Origin: Gammaproteobacteria bacterium | GTDB lineage: Bacteria; Pseudomonadota; Gammaproteobacteria; JAABTG01 | Length of the DNA: 64,000 nucleotides | NCBI GenBank assembly: GCA_034522055.1 | Contig: JAXHLS010000006.1 | Coordinates: 124,001-188,000 of the forward strand | Reading direction: 5' to 3' | In this document: positions 24,314 through 31,532 of the stretch, piece by piece | Position numbering within the stretch: the stretch's first letter is position 1 | How the letters are laid out: each line of letters starts with the position of its first letter | Made by a program: the position numbers and the translations under genes | Notes under the pieces: generated by a model | The model's input: the letters and a program-made list of their open reading frames with translations, nothing else | The model's database searches: none | Told to the model about the DNA's origin: nothing

Positions 24314-25284
24314 GGGCTGCCGTTGCCGTAATGACGGTAGCGTATCAGCACAACGGGGCTGGCCCCGGCCCGGCGTTGCAGCAGGCCGGTGAGGCGGGCC
24401 TCGGCACGGCCCACGGTGACGGTGCCGTGGACGGCGAAATGATCGCTGGCCACGCCGAGGCCTTCTGCGGCCAAAGTGGTGCCTGCCAGGGCGGGGTGGC
24501 GCAGGAAGCTGTCCACGTCCAGGAAAGGCTGCTCGCGCCGGGCCTCCACCAAGGCCTCCAGATCGGCCTCCACGAGGTCGTCCGCGAGGGTCATGAGCAG
24601 CGCTACGGGGGCGCTGTTGACGTTGATGGTGGTGGCCCCGGGCAGGGTGGTGACGTAGGGCCGCAGGGTCTGGTAGACGGTCTCTTCGAAGCCCTTGACG
24701 AGACGTAACTCCGATACCGCCACCATGGGGCGATCGGCGGGGCGATAGGGGGGCGTGAGGCGGCTATAGTAGTCGTCCTCGGCACCCCCCGGGAAACGGA
24801 TCGATTGGTCCCTGTCCAGCCAGTCCAGGAGCGCGGGGGTGAGGCTCGCGGGCAGGTCCAGGTAGGCCAGCAGCCGTTTGAAGCGCTCCAGGGCCACGGC
24901 GTTCACCTGGCTGTCGTCACCGATGAGGCCGTTGATGTTGAAGCGGCCCTGCAGATCCTCGATACGACCCTCCGCGTAACCGTTTTCCAGTTCCGTGGGG
25001 GGCAGGGCGCGCGCCCAGTCCTCGCCGCCGTGGTCGGCGGGACCGCCGGCCTCGAGGTCGGCCACCAGTTGCCCCAGGGCCCATCCTTCCACCCCCGACA
25101 GCAGGACCACGGCCTGCTCCCCGTGGAGTAGGTTCTCGGTACGCCGCAGTTCCACCATGAGCCTGGAGGTCATGCCCACCATCGCCACCGTGGTCACGGC
25201 GACCACCAGCAGCGCCGTGATCAGGGCCACGCCGGCCTGGCGACGGGCCCTGGCCGACCGCCGGCGAAAGACGGTCGTCGCCAT
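24310..25284 (-). CDS. gspK: Type II secretion minor pseudopilin GspK
   Basis: Caps the pseudopilus tip with GspI and GspJ. 324 aa from the ATG at 25284, giving a basic leader ending RQAG followed by a pilin-type hydrophobic helix (VALITALLVVAVTTVAMVG). As in other GspK proteins, the large periplasmic domain contains 'GRFNINGLIG', a helix-rich insert with 'LLDWLDRD..IRFPGGAEDDYYSRLTPPYR' and 'NVNSAPVALLMTL'. The prepilin cleavage site is G|V rather than G|F. The longer upstream frame covers gspJ and was rejected. Its start overlaps the gspJ stop by one base. Confidence 0.93.
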   Translation of the reverse strand: MATTVFRRRSARARRQAGVALITALLVVAVTTVAMVGMTSRLMVELRRTENLLHGEQAVVLLSGVEGWALGQLVADLEAGGPADHGGEDWARALPPTELENGYAEGRIEDLQGRFNINGLIGDDSQVNAVALERFKRLLAYLDLPASLTPALLDWLDRDQSIRFPGGAEDDYYSRLTPPYRPADRPMVAVSELRLVKGFEETVYQTLRPYVTTLPGATTINVNSAPVALLMTLADDLVEADLEALVEARREQPFLDVDSFLRHPALAGTTLAAEGLGVASDHFAVHGTVTVGRAEARLTGLLQRRAGASPVVLIRYRHYGNGSP

Positions 25285-25907
25285 CAGCCCGCCACCCGGA
25301 ACACGCGCCTCACCGGGCCCCAGTCGTCGAGCTCCAGCACCACCTCCACCGCCAGAGGCAGGGCGCCCGCCGTGCCGCCGGCGGGTGGCCAGGCGGGGCC
25401 CCATTGCCGTTGCCCATCGAGATAGCGCAGCGCCAGATTTGCAACTCCGTCCACCAGAGTCTCCGATGTGGGCTCGCTGCCCTGGACCCGGTCGAGGCTC
25501 TCCCAGGTCAGCCGTTCCAGGCTGCCGCCCGTCACCCGGTAGGCCACCCGACGCAGGTTGCTGCGGGCCAGGCCCTGGGGATTGTCCCAGCCGCCGCGGG
25601 TGAACTCCAGTGCCCCCGGGGGGCCGGCGCTGCCCACCAGGGCAGGCCGGGGATCACCGAAGGCGTCGCGGATTTCCCGGGGGGCCATCTGGCTCATGTC
25701 ACGGCCCATGAACCACAGGGCGGTCTGCAGATCGGCCAGCCGGGTGCCGGTGTCGCGGGATGCGGCCTCGGTGTCCAGCACGCTGCGCAGGCCGCCGAAG
25801 GCCATGAGGGAGAGCAGGGCGAAGATCCCCGTGGCGACGATGAGTTCCAGCAGCGTGAAACCGCGTTGGCCCTGGGGGCGATGGCAGGAAACGCGAAGAC
25901 TCGTCAT
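25284..25907 (-). CDS. gspJ: Type II secretion minor pseudopilin GspJ
   Basis: Tip-complex pseudopilin, 207 aa. The prepilin leader ends QRG|FTLLELIVATGIFALLSLMAFGG (Glu at +5). The family pattern 'LQTALWFMGRDMSQMAPREIRD' and 'LEFTRGGWDNPQGLARSNLRRVAYRV' is clear. The start at 25907 gives a short basic leader; upstream sequence in this frame lies within gspI. It overlaps gspI by 4 bp. Confidence 0.93.
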   Translation of the reverse strand: MTSLRVSCHRPQGQRGFTLLELIVATGIFALLSLMAFGGLRSVLDTEAASRDTGTRLADLQTALWFMGRDMSQMAPREIRDAFGDPRPALVGSAGPPGALEFTRGGWDNPQGLARSNLRRVAYRVTGGSLERLTWESLDRVQGSEPTSETLVDGVANLALRYLDGQRQWGPAWPPAGGTAGALPLAVEVVLELDDWGPVRRVFRVAG

Positions 25908-26296
25908 GGCGCGGTCCCGGCGCGGGCCGTGGTGAAGGCCGTGATGCGGGCCAACACGGCCTCGGGCGAGGCGGCAGGGGCCACCGCCACCTCCAGGCGT
26001 CGCACGCCGGCATCCGGTGTCTGGTTCACCTCCACCGCCCAGCGCCATTCACGGTGGGTCATCTGGGCCGTGCCGGAACTCGCGCCGAGGGCGGGCCAGG
26101 GGTCGGCCACCTGGAGTTCCGCGATGCGGTTGAGGGCCACCCAGTGGGCGATGGTTTTGCTCCTCAGGTGATCCGTACTCTCGACATGGCTGCCGGTGCC
26201 GCTGATGGCCGCGCCGAGGGCGAGGGCCACGACGGTGAGGGCCACCAGGATCTCCAGCAGGGTGAATCCACCCGTGCGCCGGCCGTCAGCTGTCAT
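25904..26296 (-). CDS. gspI: Type II secretion minor pseudopilin GspI
   Basis: Small pseudopilin that nucleates the tip complex with GspJ and GspK. 130 aa. Leader MTADGRRTGG|FTLLEILVALTVVALALGAAIS with Glu at +5, then 'HWVALNRIAELQV', which matches the GspI 'A.NR..EL' segment. The start at 26296 was chosen because it leaves a 10-residue leader; it lies 11 bp inside the gspH 3' end. The longer frame upstream runs antiphase to gspH. Confidence 0.93.
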   Translation of the reverse strand: MTADGRRTGGFTLLEILVALTVVALALGAAISGTGSHVESTDHLRSKTIAHWVALNRIAELQVADPWPALGASSGTAQMTHREWRWAVEVNQTPDAGVRRLEVAVAPAASPEAVLARITAFTTARAGTAP

Positions 26297-26840
26297 CGCC
26301 TGCCTCGATGGTGATGCGTCCCATGGCCCCGCCGTGAATACGTTGAACACCACGCCCGTCCAACCCAGCGATGGAGAGTTCGAAGGGCGTGGCCTCGCCG
26401 CCGGGGCCAAGGATCACCTGGGGCGGGGGCTTGTCGCTACCTTCGGCCCGGCCGGCACGGGCTCCCCGGGCCACGCCGTGGATGGCGAGGCGCAGGTGCT
26501 CGGGCAGCCGGCGTTCGCGGAACACGGTGTCACCCTCCATGTCGCGCCACTGGCCGGCGTCGTACACCGCGAAGCGGTAGCCATCGGGTGCCAGGCGCAG
26601 GCCCATGGAGCGGGCCCGCACGATGGCCTCGTCGCGGGCCAGCCGGAGGAGGGCGCCTAGACGTTCGGCCTCCCGTCGGACCTGGGCGGCATCGTCATCG
26701 GTGGTCAGCCGCACCATGCCGAGGCTGACGATGACGCCCACGATGATGAGTACCACCATCATTTCGATGAGGGTGAAGCCGTCGTGACGGCGCCCCAGGG
26801 CGCCGCCCCGTGGCGCGTAGATGGGGGCCGTATAGGGCAT
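26286..26840 (-). CDS. gspH: Type II secretion pseudopilin GspH
   Basis: Pseudopilin, 184 aa, first gene of the gsp operon in this window. The leader ends RRHDG|FTLIEMMVVLIIVGVIVSLGM, a perfect type IV prepilin site with Glu at +5. The GspH domain includes 'LARDEAIVRARSMGLRLAPDGYRFAVYD'. The ATG at 26840 gives a rather long, basic 21-residue leader; a TTG 36 bp upstream is also possible, and neither has a strong ribosome binding site. No gspE, gspF or gspG precedes it: upstream is noncoding. Confidence 0.9.
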   Translation of the reverse strand: MPYTAPIYAPRGGALGRRHDGFTLIEMMVVLIIVGVIVSLGMVRLTTDDDAAQVRREAERLGALLRLARDEAIVRARSMGLRLAPDGYRFAVYDAGQWRDMEGDTVFRERRLPEHLRLAIHGVARGARAGRAEGSDKPPPQVILGPGGEATPFELSIAGLDGRGVQRIHGGAMGRITIEAGDDS

Positions 26841-27438
26841 GGTAATTGCTGGCAGTGTCTCTCGCGGGATTTCCAAAGTTAACTCTCATGGCGATACGCG
26901 CCACCCGAAAGGATGAAAGAGGAGCGCGTATCGCCATGTTCGTTCCCTCACCCCATCCCTGTACTCCGGGCATCCTGCCCTTCGCCCTGCGGGCCGCGCC
27001 AAGGCGCGTTCAAATCCGTTCCCGACGGATTTGTCCCAAAAGTAGAGGGGGAGATGATGCTACGCGACTTTCACATTAAAGAGCGCAATGGTAATCCCTT
27101 TCAATGACCAATTCATTGCGCGCCACGGAGGGCCGGATCTCATAAGAATCATTGAGTTATACTGCGCCCCTTGAAGTGGGTGCCGGGGTGTCCGATGTTG
27201 CCCTTGCGACCCTTGACTTCCCATCGCGTCGTCGCCTAAGCGATTGATTTGCCGAGCCCGGCTCTCCTCCGATTGTCGGAGCTGGCGGTGACTGGGGCGT
27301 TGATGGGGTGGCGGCAGGCCCCGGGGGAGGGATGGCTGATTTTTTGGGGCGGTTGGGGCTGATTCGCTTCAGCATGGAGAGCATAGGCGCTTCCGGTCCA
27401 GCGGACGAGTGCAACGGGATATGGGAACAGGTACGGGT
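26841..27438. other. Divergent intergenic region between gspH and the SNF transporter
   Basis: About 600 bp, no convincing gene. It contains the long inverted repeat at 26887-26938, a perfect 9-bp hairpin CAAATCCGT/ACGGATTTG at 27011-27033, and a -10-like TATACT at 27158-27163 on the plus strand that could serve the transporter, though a -35 is not clear. Short frames in 26913-27107 look like translated repeat DNA. Confidence 0.5.
26887..26938. repeat. Inverted repeat upstream of gspH, 14-bp perfect arms
   Basis: CATGGCGATACGCG (26887-26900) is repeated in inverse as CGCGTATCGCCATG (26925-26938) around a 24-bp purine-rich centre. It starts 47 bp upstream of the chosen gspH start codon. It could be an operator, a leader hairpin or the trace of a small mobile element; there is no T-tract. 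Confidence 0.75.
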
Positions 27439-28824
27439 ATGACGTCAGAGAGAAAATCCATTCACGGCCAGTGGTCGTCGCGCCTCGTGTTCATCCTCGC
27501 CGCCACCGGCTCGGCCGTGGGGCTGGGGAATATCTGGCGTTTTCCCTACGTGGCAGGGGAGAACGGCGGCGGTGCATTCGTTATCGTGTACCTGCTATGT
27601 GTCGCGCTTATCGGTATTCCGATCATGATTTCCGAGGTGATGCTGGGGCGGCGGGGGCGCCGCAGTCCCATCAACACCATGCGGGCCCTGGCCCGGGACG
27701 AGGGTCACAACCCGCGTTGGGAGTACCTGGGATGGCTGGGGATCCTCGCCGGTTTCATGATCCTGTCTTTCTACTCCGTGGTGGCGGGTTGGACCCTGGC
27801 CTATGGTTTTCGCACCGCCTCGGGCATGTTCGCCGGCATGGACGCGGAGGCCATCAGCGGGGCCTTCGATTCCCTGGTGGGGGACCCGGAGCGGCTGCTG
27901 GCCTGGCACACGGTGTTCATGATCATGACCACGGTGGTGGTGGCGCGGGGGGTCAAGAGCGGCCTGGAGCAGGCGGTGCGTTTCCTCATGCCGGCCCTGT
28001 TCGTGTTGCTGGTGGCTATGGTGGGATACGCCATGGGCAATGGCGAGTTCGCCCGCGGCCTGGAGTATCTGTTCTCTCCCGATTTCAGCAAGCTGACGCC
28101 GGCCGGCGTGCTGGAGGCGGCGGGCCAGGCCTTCTTCAGTCTGAGTCTCGGCATGGGAGCCATCATGATCTACGGCTCCTATCTGTCATCGAAGGCCTCC
28201 ATCCCCCGCACCGTGGGGATCATCGCCATGGTCGATACCCTGGTGGCGTTGATGGCCGGCCTGGCCATCTTCCCCATCGTCTTCGCCTCGGGGCTGGAAG
28301 CGGCCGGCGGACCGGGCCTCATCTTCAAGACCCTGCCGGTGGCCTTCGGTCAGATGCCCGGAGGCGCGTTCTTCGGCACCCTGTTCTTCGTGTTGTTGTT
28401 GTTCGCCGCCTGGACCTCGGCCATCTCGTTACTGGAGCCCATCGTGGCGTGGCTGGTGGAGAACCGCGACGTGAATCGCATCAAGGGTGCGGCCATCGGC
28501 GGCGGACTGGCCTGGTTGCTGGGGGTGCCGTCGTTGCTGTCCCTCAACCTGTGGTCCGACTACACCCTGTTCGGCAGGGGATTTTTCGATCTTATGGACT
28601 ACGCCACGGCCAATGTGATGCTGCCGCTGGGCGGGCTGCTCATCGCCTTGTTCGCGGGCTGGAAACTCGCTCGGGCCGCGAGCGAGCAGGAACTCGCCCT
28701 GGGTGCCGGCGCAATCTACGAGGTGTGGCGTTTTCTCACCCGCTACCTGGTGCCGGTGGCTATCGTGCTGGTGATGCTGAACGTCACCGGCGTGCTGGGT
28801 CTGCTGTCGGGAATGGGGGGCTGA
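27439..28824 (+). CDS. Sodium-dependent transporter, neurotransmitter:Na+ symporter family
   Basis: Sodium-coupled uptake protein of the SNF/NSS (LeuT-like) family, probably for an amino acid; the substrate cannot be told from sequence. 461 aa with about 11-12 membrane helices. Helix 1 carries the signature 'ILAATGSAVGLGNIWRFPYVAGENGGGAFVIVYL', where main-chain and side-chain atoms bind Na+ and substrate. A further conserved stretch is 'AGQAFFSLSLGMGAIMIYGSY' in helix 6. The start could be 27409 (GTG), 27421 (ATG) or 27439 (ATG); I chose 27439 because GGAACAGG sits upstream and the family N-terminus begins there. It is a single gene, 35 bp before ratA. Confidence 0.93.
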   Translation: MTSERKSIHGQWSSRLVFILAATGSAVGLGNIWRFPYVAGENGGGAFVIVYLLCVALIGIPIMISEVMLGRRGRRSPINTMRALARDEGHNPRWEYLGWLGILAGFMILSFYSVVAGWTLAYGFRTASGMFAGMDAEAISGAFDSLVGDPERLLAWHTVFMIMTTVVVARGVKSGLEQAVRFLMPALFVLLVAMVGYAMGNGEFARGLEYLFSPDFSKLTPAGVLEAAGQAFFSLSLGMGAIMIYGSYLSSKASIPRTVGIIAMVDTLVALMAGLAIFPIVFASGLEAAGGPGLIFKTLPVAFGQMPGGAFFGTLFFVLLLFAAWTSAISLLEPIVAWLVENRDVNRIKGAAIGGGLAWLLGVPSLLSLNLWSDYTLFGRGFFDLMDYATANVMLPLGGLLIALFAGWKLARAASEQELALGAGAIYEVWRFLTRYLVPVAIVLVMLNVTGVLGLLSGMGG

Positions 28825-28859
28825 TCTGACATGATGAATCGCGGAACGGAGTAGTTCCC

Positions 28860-29297
28860 ATGGCCAAAGTACACAAGACCGCGCTGGTGCCCTACTCGGC
28901 ATCCGCCATGTATGAACTGGTGGAAGACGTGGATTCCTACCCCGGTTTCCTGCCCGGTTGTCGGGCCGTGAAGGTACTGGAGCGCACCGACGAGGAGGTG
29001 AAGGCCAGTATAGAGATGGCCAAGGGACCGATGCATCGCTGGTTCACGACGCGCAACCGCCTGTTTCCTCAGGAGCGCATGGAACTGTCCCTGATCGAGG
29101 GGCCCTTCAGTCATCTGGAGGGGATCTGGCACTTCAATCCCCTCGGTGACCAGGGTTCCAAGATCACCATGGATATCGAATTCGGCTACGCCAGCCGCCT
29201 GGTGGAGCGCACCGTCGGCGGCCTGTTCAACGGCATGATCAACCATCTCGTGGACGCCTTCGTGGAGGAGGCCCACCGGCGCTATGGGGGACGCTGA
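28860..29297 (+). CDS. ratA: RatA / Coq10-like START-domain protein
   Basis: 145 aa, a single SRPBCC (START-like) domain: 'KTALVPYSASAMYELVEDVDSYPGFLPGC' at the N-terminus and 'MNHLVDAFVEEAHRRYG'-like C-terminal helix. In E. coli the homologue is reported as a ribosome-association toxin, but the family also includes Coq10, a ubiquinone-binding protein, so a quinone role is equally possible. The gene overlaps ratB by 14 bp. A GGAG lies 9 bp before the ATG. Confidence 0.93.
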   Translation: MAKVHKTALVPYSASAMYELVEDVDSYPGFLPGCRAVKVLERTDEEVKASIEMAKGPMHRWFTTRNRLFPQERMELSLIEGPFSHLEGIWHFNPLGDQGSKITMDIEFGYASRLVERTVGGLFNGMINHLVDAFVEEAHRRYGGR

Positions 29298-29631
29298 CAC
29301 CATCACCGTGGAAGTGGCTTATGCCTTGCCGGAACAGCAGTGGTTGCTGGAATTACAGGTTCCCGAGGGCACCACGGCGCGCCAGGCGGTGGAGTCATCG
29401 GGGCTGTTGGAGGCCTGCCCCGATTTGGATCTCGACAACAGTCGTCTGGGGATCTTCGGCAAGGCCTCCAAGCCGGACCAGGTGCTGCGGGCCCGTGACC
29501 GGGTGGAGATCTACCGGCCCCTCATCGCCGATCCGAAGGAGGTGCGCAGATTGCGGGCCAAGGAAGGCAAGCGTATGAAAAAGGGGGGTGGCGACCTCGA
29601 GTCTGCGGCGTCGTCTGAACCACCCGATTGA
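29284..29631 (+). CDS. ratB: RatB / RnfH-family ubiquitin-like protein
   Basis: 115 aa beta-grasp (ubiquitin-like) protein: 'VEVAYALPEQQWLLELQVPEGTTARQAVESSGLL' and 'LGIFGKASKPDQVLRARDRVEIYRPLIADPKEVRRLRAKEG'. The family is called RnfH, but the rnf genes are at the other end of the window, and the constant partner is ratA, with which it overlaps here. The lysine-rich tail is longer than average. Function unknown; pairing with ratA is widely conserved. Confidence 0.92.
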   Translation: MGDADTITVEVAYALPEQQWLLELQVPEGTTARQAVESSGLLEACPDLDLDNSRLGIFGKASKPDQVLRARDRVEIYRPLIADPKEVRRLRAKEGKRMKKGGGDLESAASSEPPD

Positions 29632-29647
29632 CGCGGCCCTGGGCCTT

Positions 29648-29668
29648 TTGCGGCCCCGGGGCCCGCAA
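29648..29668. terminator. Bidirectional hairpin between convergent ratB and bamE
   Basis: TTGCGGCCCC pairs with GGGGCCCGCAA (one bulged G), with TTTT just before and little after. It sits in the 65-bp gap between the ratB stop and the bamE stop, the expected place for a shared terminator. The lack of a long T-tract keeps confidence moderate. Confidence 0.45.
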
Positions 29669-29696
29669 TCCCTTCCGAGACACCTTCCGTGACCCG

Positions 29697-30494
29697 CTAC
29701 TCGGCCTCGTCTGCGGTCTGGAGACGGGATCCCGAGGGGCCAGGTGCGAAGGCCTGGTCGGTGGTGTCACTCCCGAACCTGAACTTCCAGCCCTTGCTGC
29801 TGCCATCGTCGGGTGTGGTTGCTTCCCCGCCGCTTCCGCCGGCGGGCGCCGGGGTTTCCTGGGCGGAGTCCGCCGGGTTGCCGGCGCCGATGTCCTTCTC
29901 CTCGAGGCTGAACTTTCGCATCGTGTCCTTGCCGTCGCGCGCCGAGGCCGATGTTTCGGGCGCCGGCCCGGCCGAGCCACCGTCCTTCACCGTGGTTTCC
30001 TCGGCGTCGCCAGACCACGGATTCAGGCCTTTGAAGCGGTCGATCACACCCTGGAGAATGCCACCGTCGTCGTAGCCCGCACCCACGCCCTCCGGGACCT
30101 CCACCGAACGGCTCGTGCCTTGGGCACTCCGGACGGCGACGGGGGTTTCGCTGATGACATCCACGTCGCCGCTCACCCGCACCAGGGCATCGTTCTCGAA
30201 GCCGAGGGCGAGCTGACGCTGGACCCGCTCCCCGGACCCTGGCTTGAAGCTGTAGAGGTAGATCCACTGCTCCTGGTTGAATACATCCACCAGCATGGGC
30301 GAGCCCATGATATAGGTGACTTGGCGTTTGGAGAGTCCCGGTTCCAATTTCTCCACCATGTCCTTGGTGACCACGTTGCCCTGGGGGATCTCGATGCGGT
30401 GAACGAAGGGGATCTGGGTGTTGCTGCAGGCGCCCATGAACACGCTTGCGCTGAGGAACGATATGATGAGAAGCTTTTGCATTAGGTCATTCAT
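29697..30494 (-). CDS. bamE: BamE (SmpA/OmlA) lipoprotein with long C-terminal extension
   Basis: Outer-membrane lipoprotein of the BAM complex that inserts beta-barrel proteins. 265 aa. The lipobox FMGAC places the lipidated Cys at residue 23; residues about 28-115 are the SmpA/OmlA domain ('IEIPQGNVVTKDMVEKLEPGLSKRQVTYIMGSPMLVDVFNQEQWIYLYSF'). About 130 further residues are Gly/Asp/Ser/Pro-rich and probably disordered; typical BamE has 110-125 residues in total. Starts at 30494 and 30482 both give a good signal. Divergent from fur, as in many gammaproteobacteria. Confidence 0.9.
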   Translation of the reverse strand: MNDLMQKLLIISFLSASVFMGACSNTQIPFVHRIEIPQGNVVTKDMVEKLEPGLSKRQVTYIMGSPMLVDVFNQEQWIYLYSFKPGSGERVQRQLALGFENDALVRVSGDVDVISETPVAVRSAQGTSRSVEVPEGVGAGYDDGGILQGVIDRFKGLNPWSGDAEETTVKDGGSAGPAPETSASARDGKDTMRKFSLEEKDIGAGNPADSAQETPAPAGGSGGEATTPDDGSSKGWKFRFGSDTTDQAFAPGPSGSRLQTADEAE

Positions 30495-30565
30495 TATATT
30501 AGCGCTTGGGCATAGATTGGCATCATACCCCTTGCGTCCCATTACATGCACGGCTGAGGAACCCA

Positions 30566-30991
30566 ATGGACCGTCATGATCTCAAAAAGGCCGGGCTCAA
30601 GGCCACCCTTCCGCGTATCCGCATCCTCAATATCCTCGAACAGTCGGAAAAGCGCCACGTCAGCGCCGAAGATGTCTACCGGGCGTTGCTGGATGCCGGC
30701 GAGGAGGTGGGTCTGGCGACCGTATACCGCGTGTTGACTCAGTTCGAGACGGCAGGGCTGGTGGAGAGGCATAACTTCGAGGGCGGTCAGGCGGTCTTCG
30801 AACTCGACGAAGGGAGGCACCACGACCATATCGTCTGTAACCAGTGTGGTTACGTCGAGGAATTCGTCGATCAGATTATCGAGAAACATCAACACACGGT
30901 GGCCAAGAAGGCGGGTTTCAATATCACCGATCACTCCCTGATCATCTATGGTGACTGTACCCGCACCAAGTGCCCCCATTACGAGGGTTAG
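30566..30991 (+). CDS. fur: Ferric uptake regulator Fur
   Basis: Iron-sensing repressor, 141 aa. Winged-helix domain (about 1-82) with 'TLPRIRILNILEQSEKRHVSAEDVYRALLDAGEEVGLATVYRVLTQFE', then dimerisation and metal domain: HHDH at 85-88, structural zinc Cys91-x2-Cys94, and a C-terminal C-x4-C pair. The start at 30566 has GAGGA upstream; earlier in-frame starts lie in the divergent promoter region. About 70 bp separate it from bamE. An A/T-rich stretch at 30483-30500 could hold a Fur site, but I do not see a convincing one. Confidence 0.96.
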   Translation: MDRHDLKKAGLKATLPRIRILNILEQSEKRHVSAEDVYRALLDAGEEVGLATVYRVLTQFETAGLVERHNFEGGQAVFELDEGRHHDHIVCNQCGYVEEFVDQIIEKHQHTVAKKAGFNITDHSLIIYGDCTRTKCPHYEG

Positions 30992-30995
30992 GCCA

Positions 30996-31028
30996 GCCCT
31001 GAAGTCCGCTTTCCTTATGATTCAGGGC
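30996..31028. terminator. Inverted repeat between convergent fur and the RidA-like gene
   Basis: GCCCTGAA (30996-31003) and TTCAGGGC (31021-31028) are perfect complements with a 17-nt loop. It spans the whole 30-bp gap between the fur stop and the stop of the minus-strand gene. A shared bidirectional terminator is likely, although there is no T-tract. Confidence 0.45.
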
Positions 31029-31492
31029 ATTACCATGAATATCCCTTCTACCTCCACGGCGGACCCCAGGGGCAGGGCCGAGCAGCCCACGGCGGCACGG
31101 GCATGGCGGCCGGCGTCGCCCAGGACCTCCACCAGCAGGTCCGAGGCGCCGTTGATGACCTGTCCCTGAGCGGTGAAGTCCGGCCCGCAACTCACGAAGC
31201 CCCCCACCCGCACCACCTGGACGATGCGATCCAGATCGCCGTCGAGGGCGGTCTTCAGCTGCGCCAGCATGTTGATGGCGCACAACCGTGCGGCGGCCTG
31301 ACCCGTCTCCACATCCAGGTGGATCCCCACCTGGCCGCTGTAGCGGATCTCGCCGCCGGCCATGGGTACCTGTCCGGCCACGAAGGCGAGACTGCCGCTG
31401 ATCTGGACGGGGACGTAGTTGAACTGAGGGGCCGGGGTGGCCGGTATCTCGATGCCCAGTTCGGCGAGTCGCCGGTCGATGTTGCCTGGCAT
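31022..31492 (-). CDS. RidA/YjgF-family protein
   Basis: 156 aa, longer than RidA proper (about 128 aa); belongs to the YjgF-like group with 'RLAELGIEIPATPAPQFNYVPVQISGSLAFVAGQVP' at the N-terminus. RidA members deaminate reactive enamine/imine intermediates, but this subgroup often lacks the catalytic Arg context (here 'RVGGFVSCGPDFTAQGQVINGASDLLVEVLGD'), so its function is uncertain. It lies 40 bp downstream of recN on the same strand and converges with fur. Confidence 0.85.
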   Translation of the reverse strand: MPGNIDRRLAELGIEIPATPAPQFNYVPVQISGSLAFVAGQVPMAGGEIRYSGQVGIHLDVETGQAAARLCAINMLAQLKTALDGDLDRIVQVVRVGGFVSCGPDFTAQGQVINGASDLLVEVLGDAGRHARAAVGCSALPLGSAVEVEGIFMVMP

Positions 31493-31532
31493 GGGGGTTC
31501 TCCTGTGAATTTCCGGGACGGGGTGGAGGGGG

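Noticed and set aside
28860-29631. Genuine toxin-antitoxin module (ratA-ratB)
   Set aside because: The name comes from E. coli RatA. The pair is a conserved housekeeping locus with a START domain and a ubiquitin-like fold and does not look like an addiction module.
29284-29631. ratB (RnfH family) as part of the Rnf complex
   Set aside because: It is 28 kb from the rnf genes and overlaps ratA; the family name does not prove a role in Rnf.
30490-30530. Fur box in the bamE-fur promoter region
   Set aside because: The A/T-rich stretch only loosely resembles GATAATGATAATCATTATC; too few matches to call.
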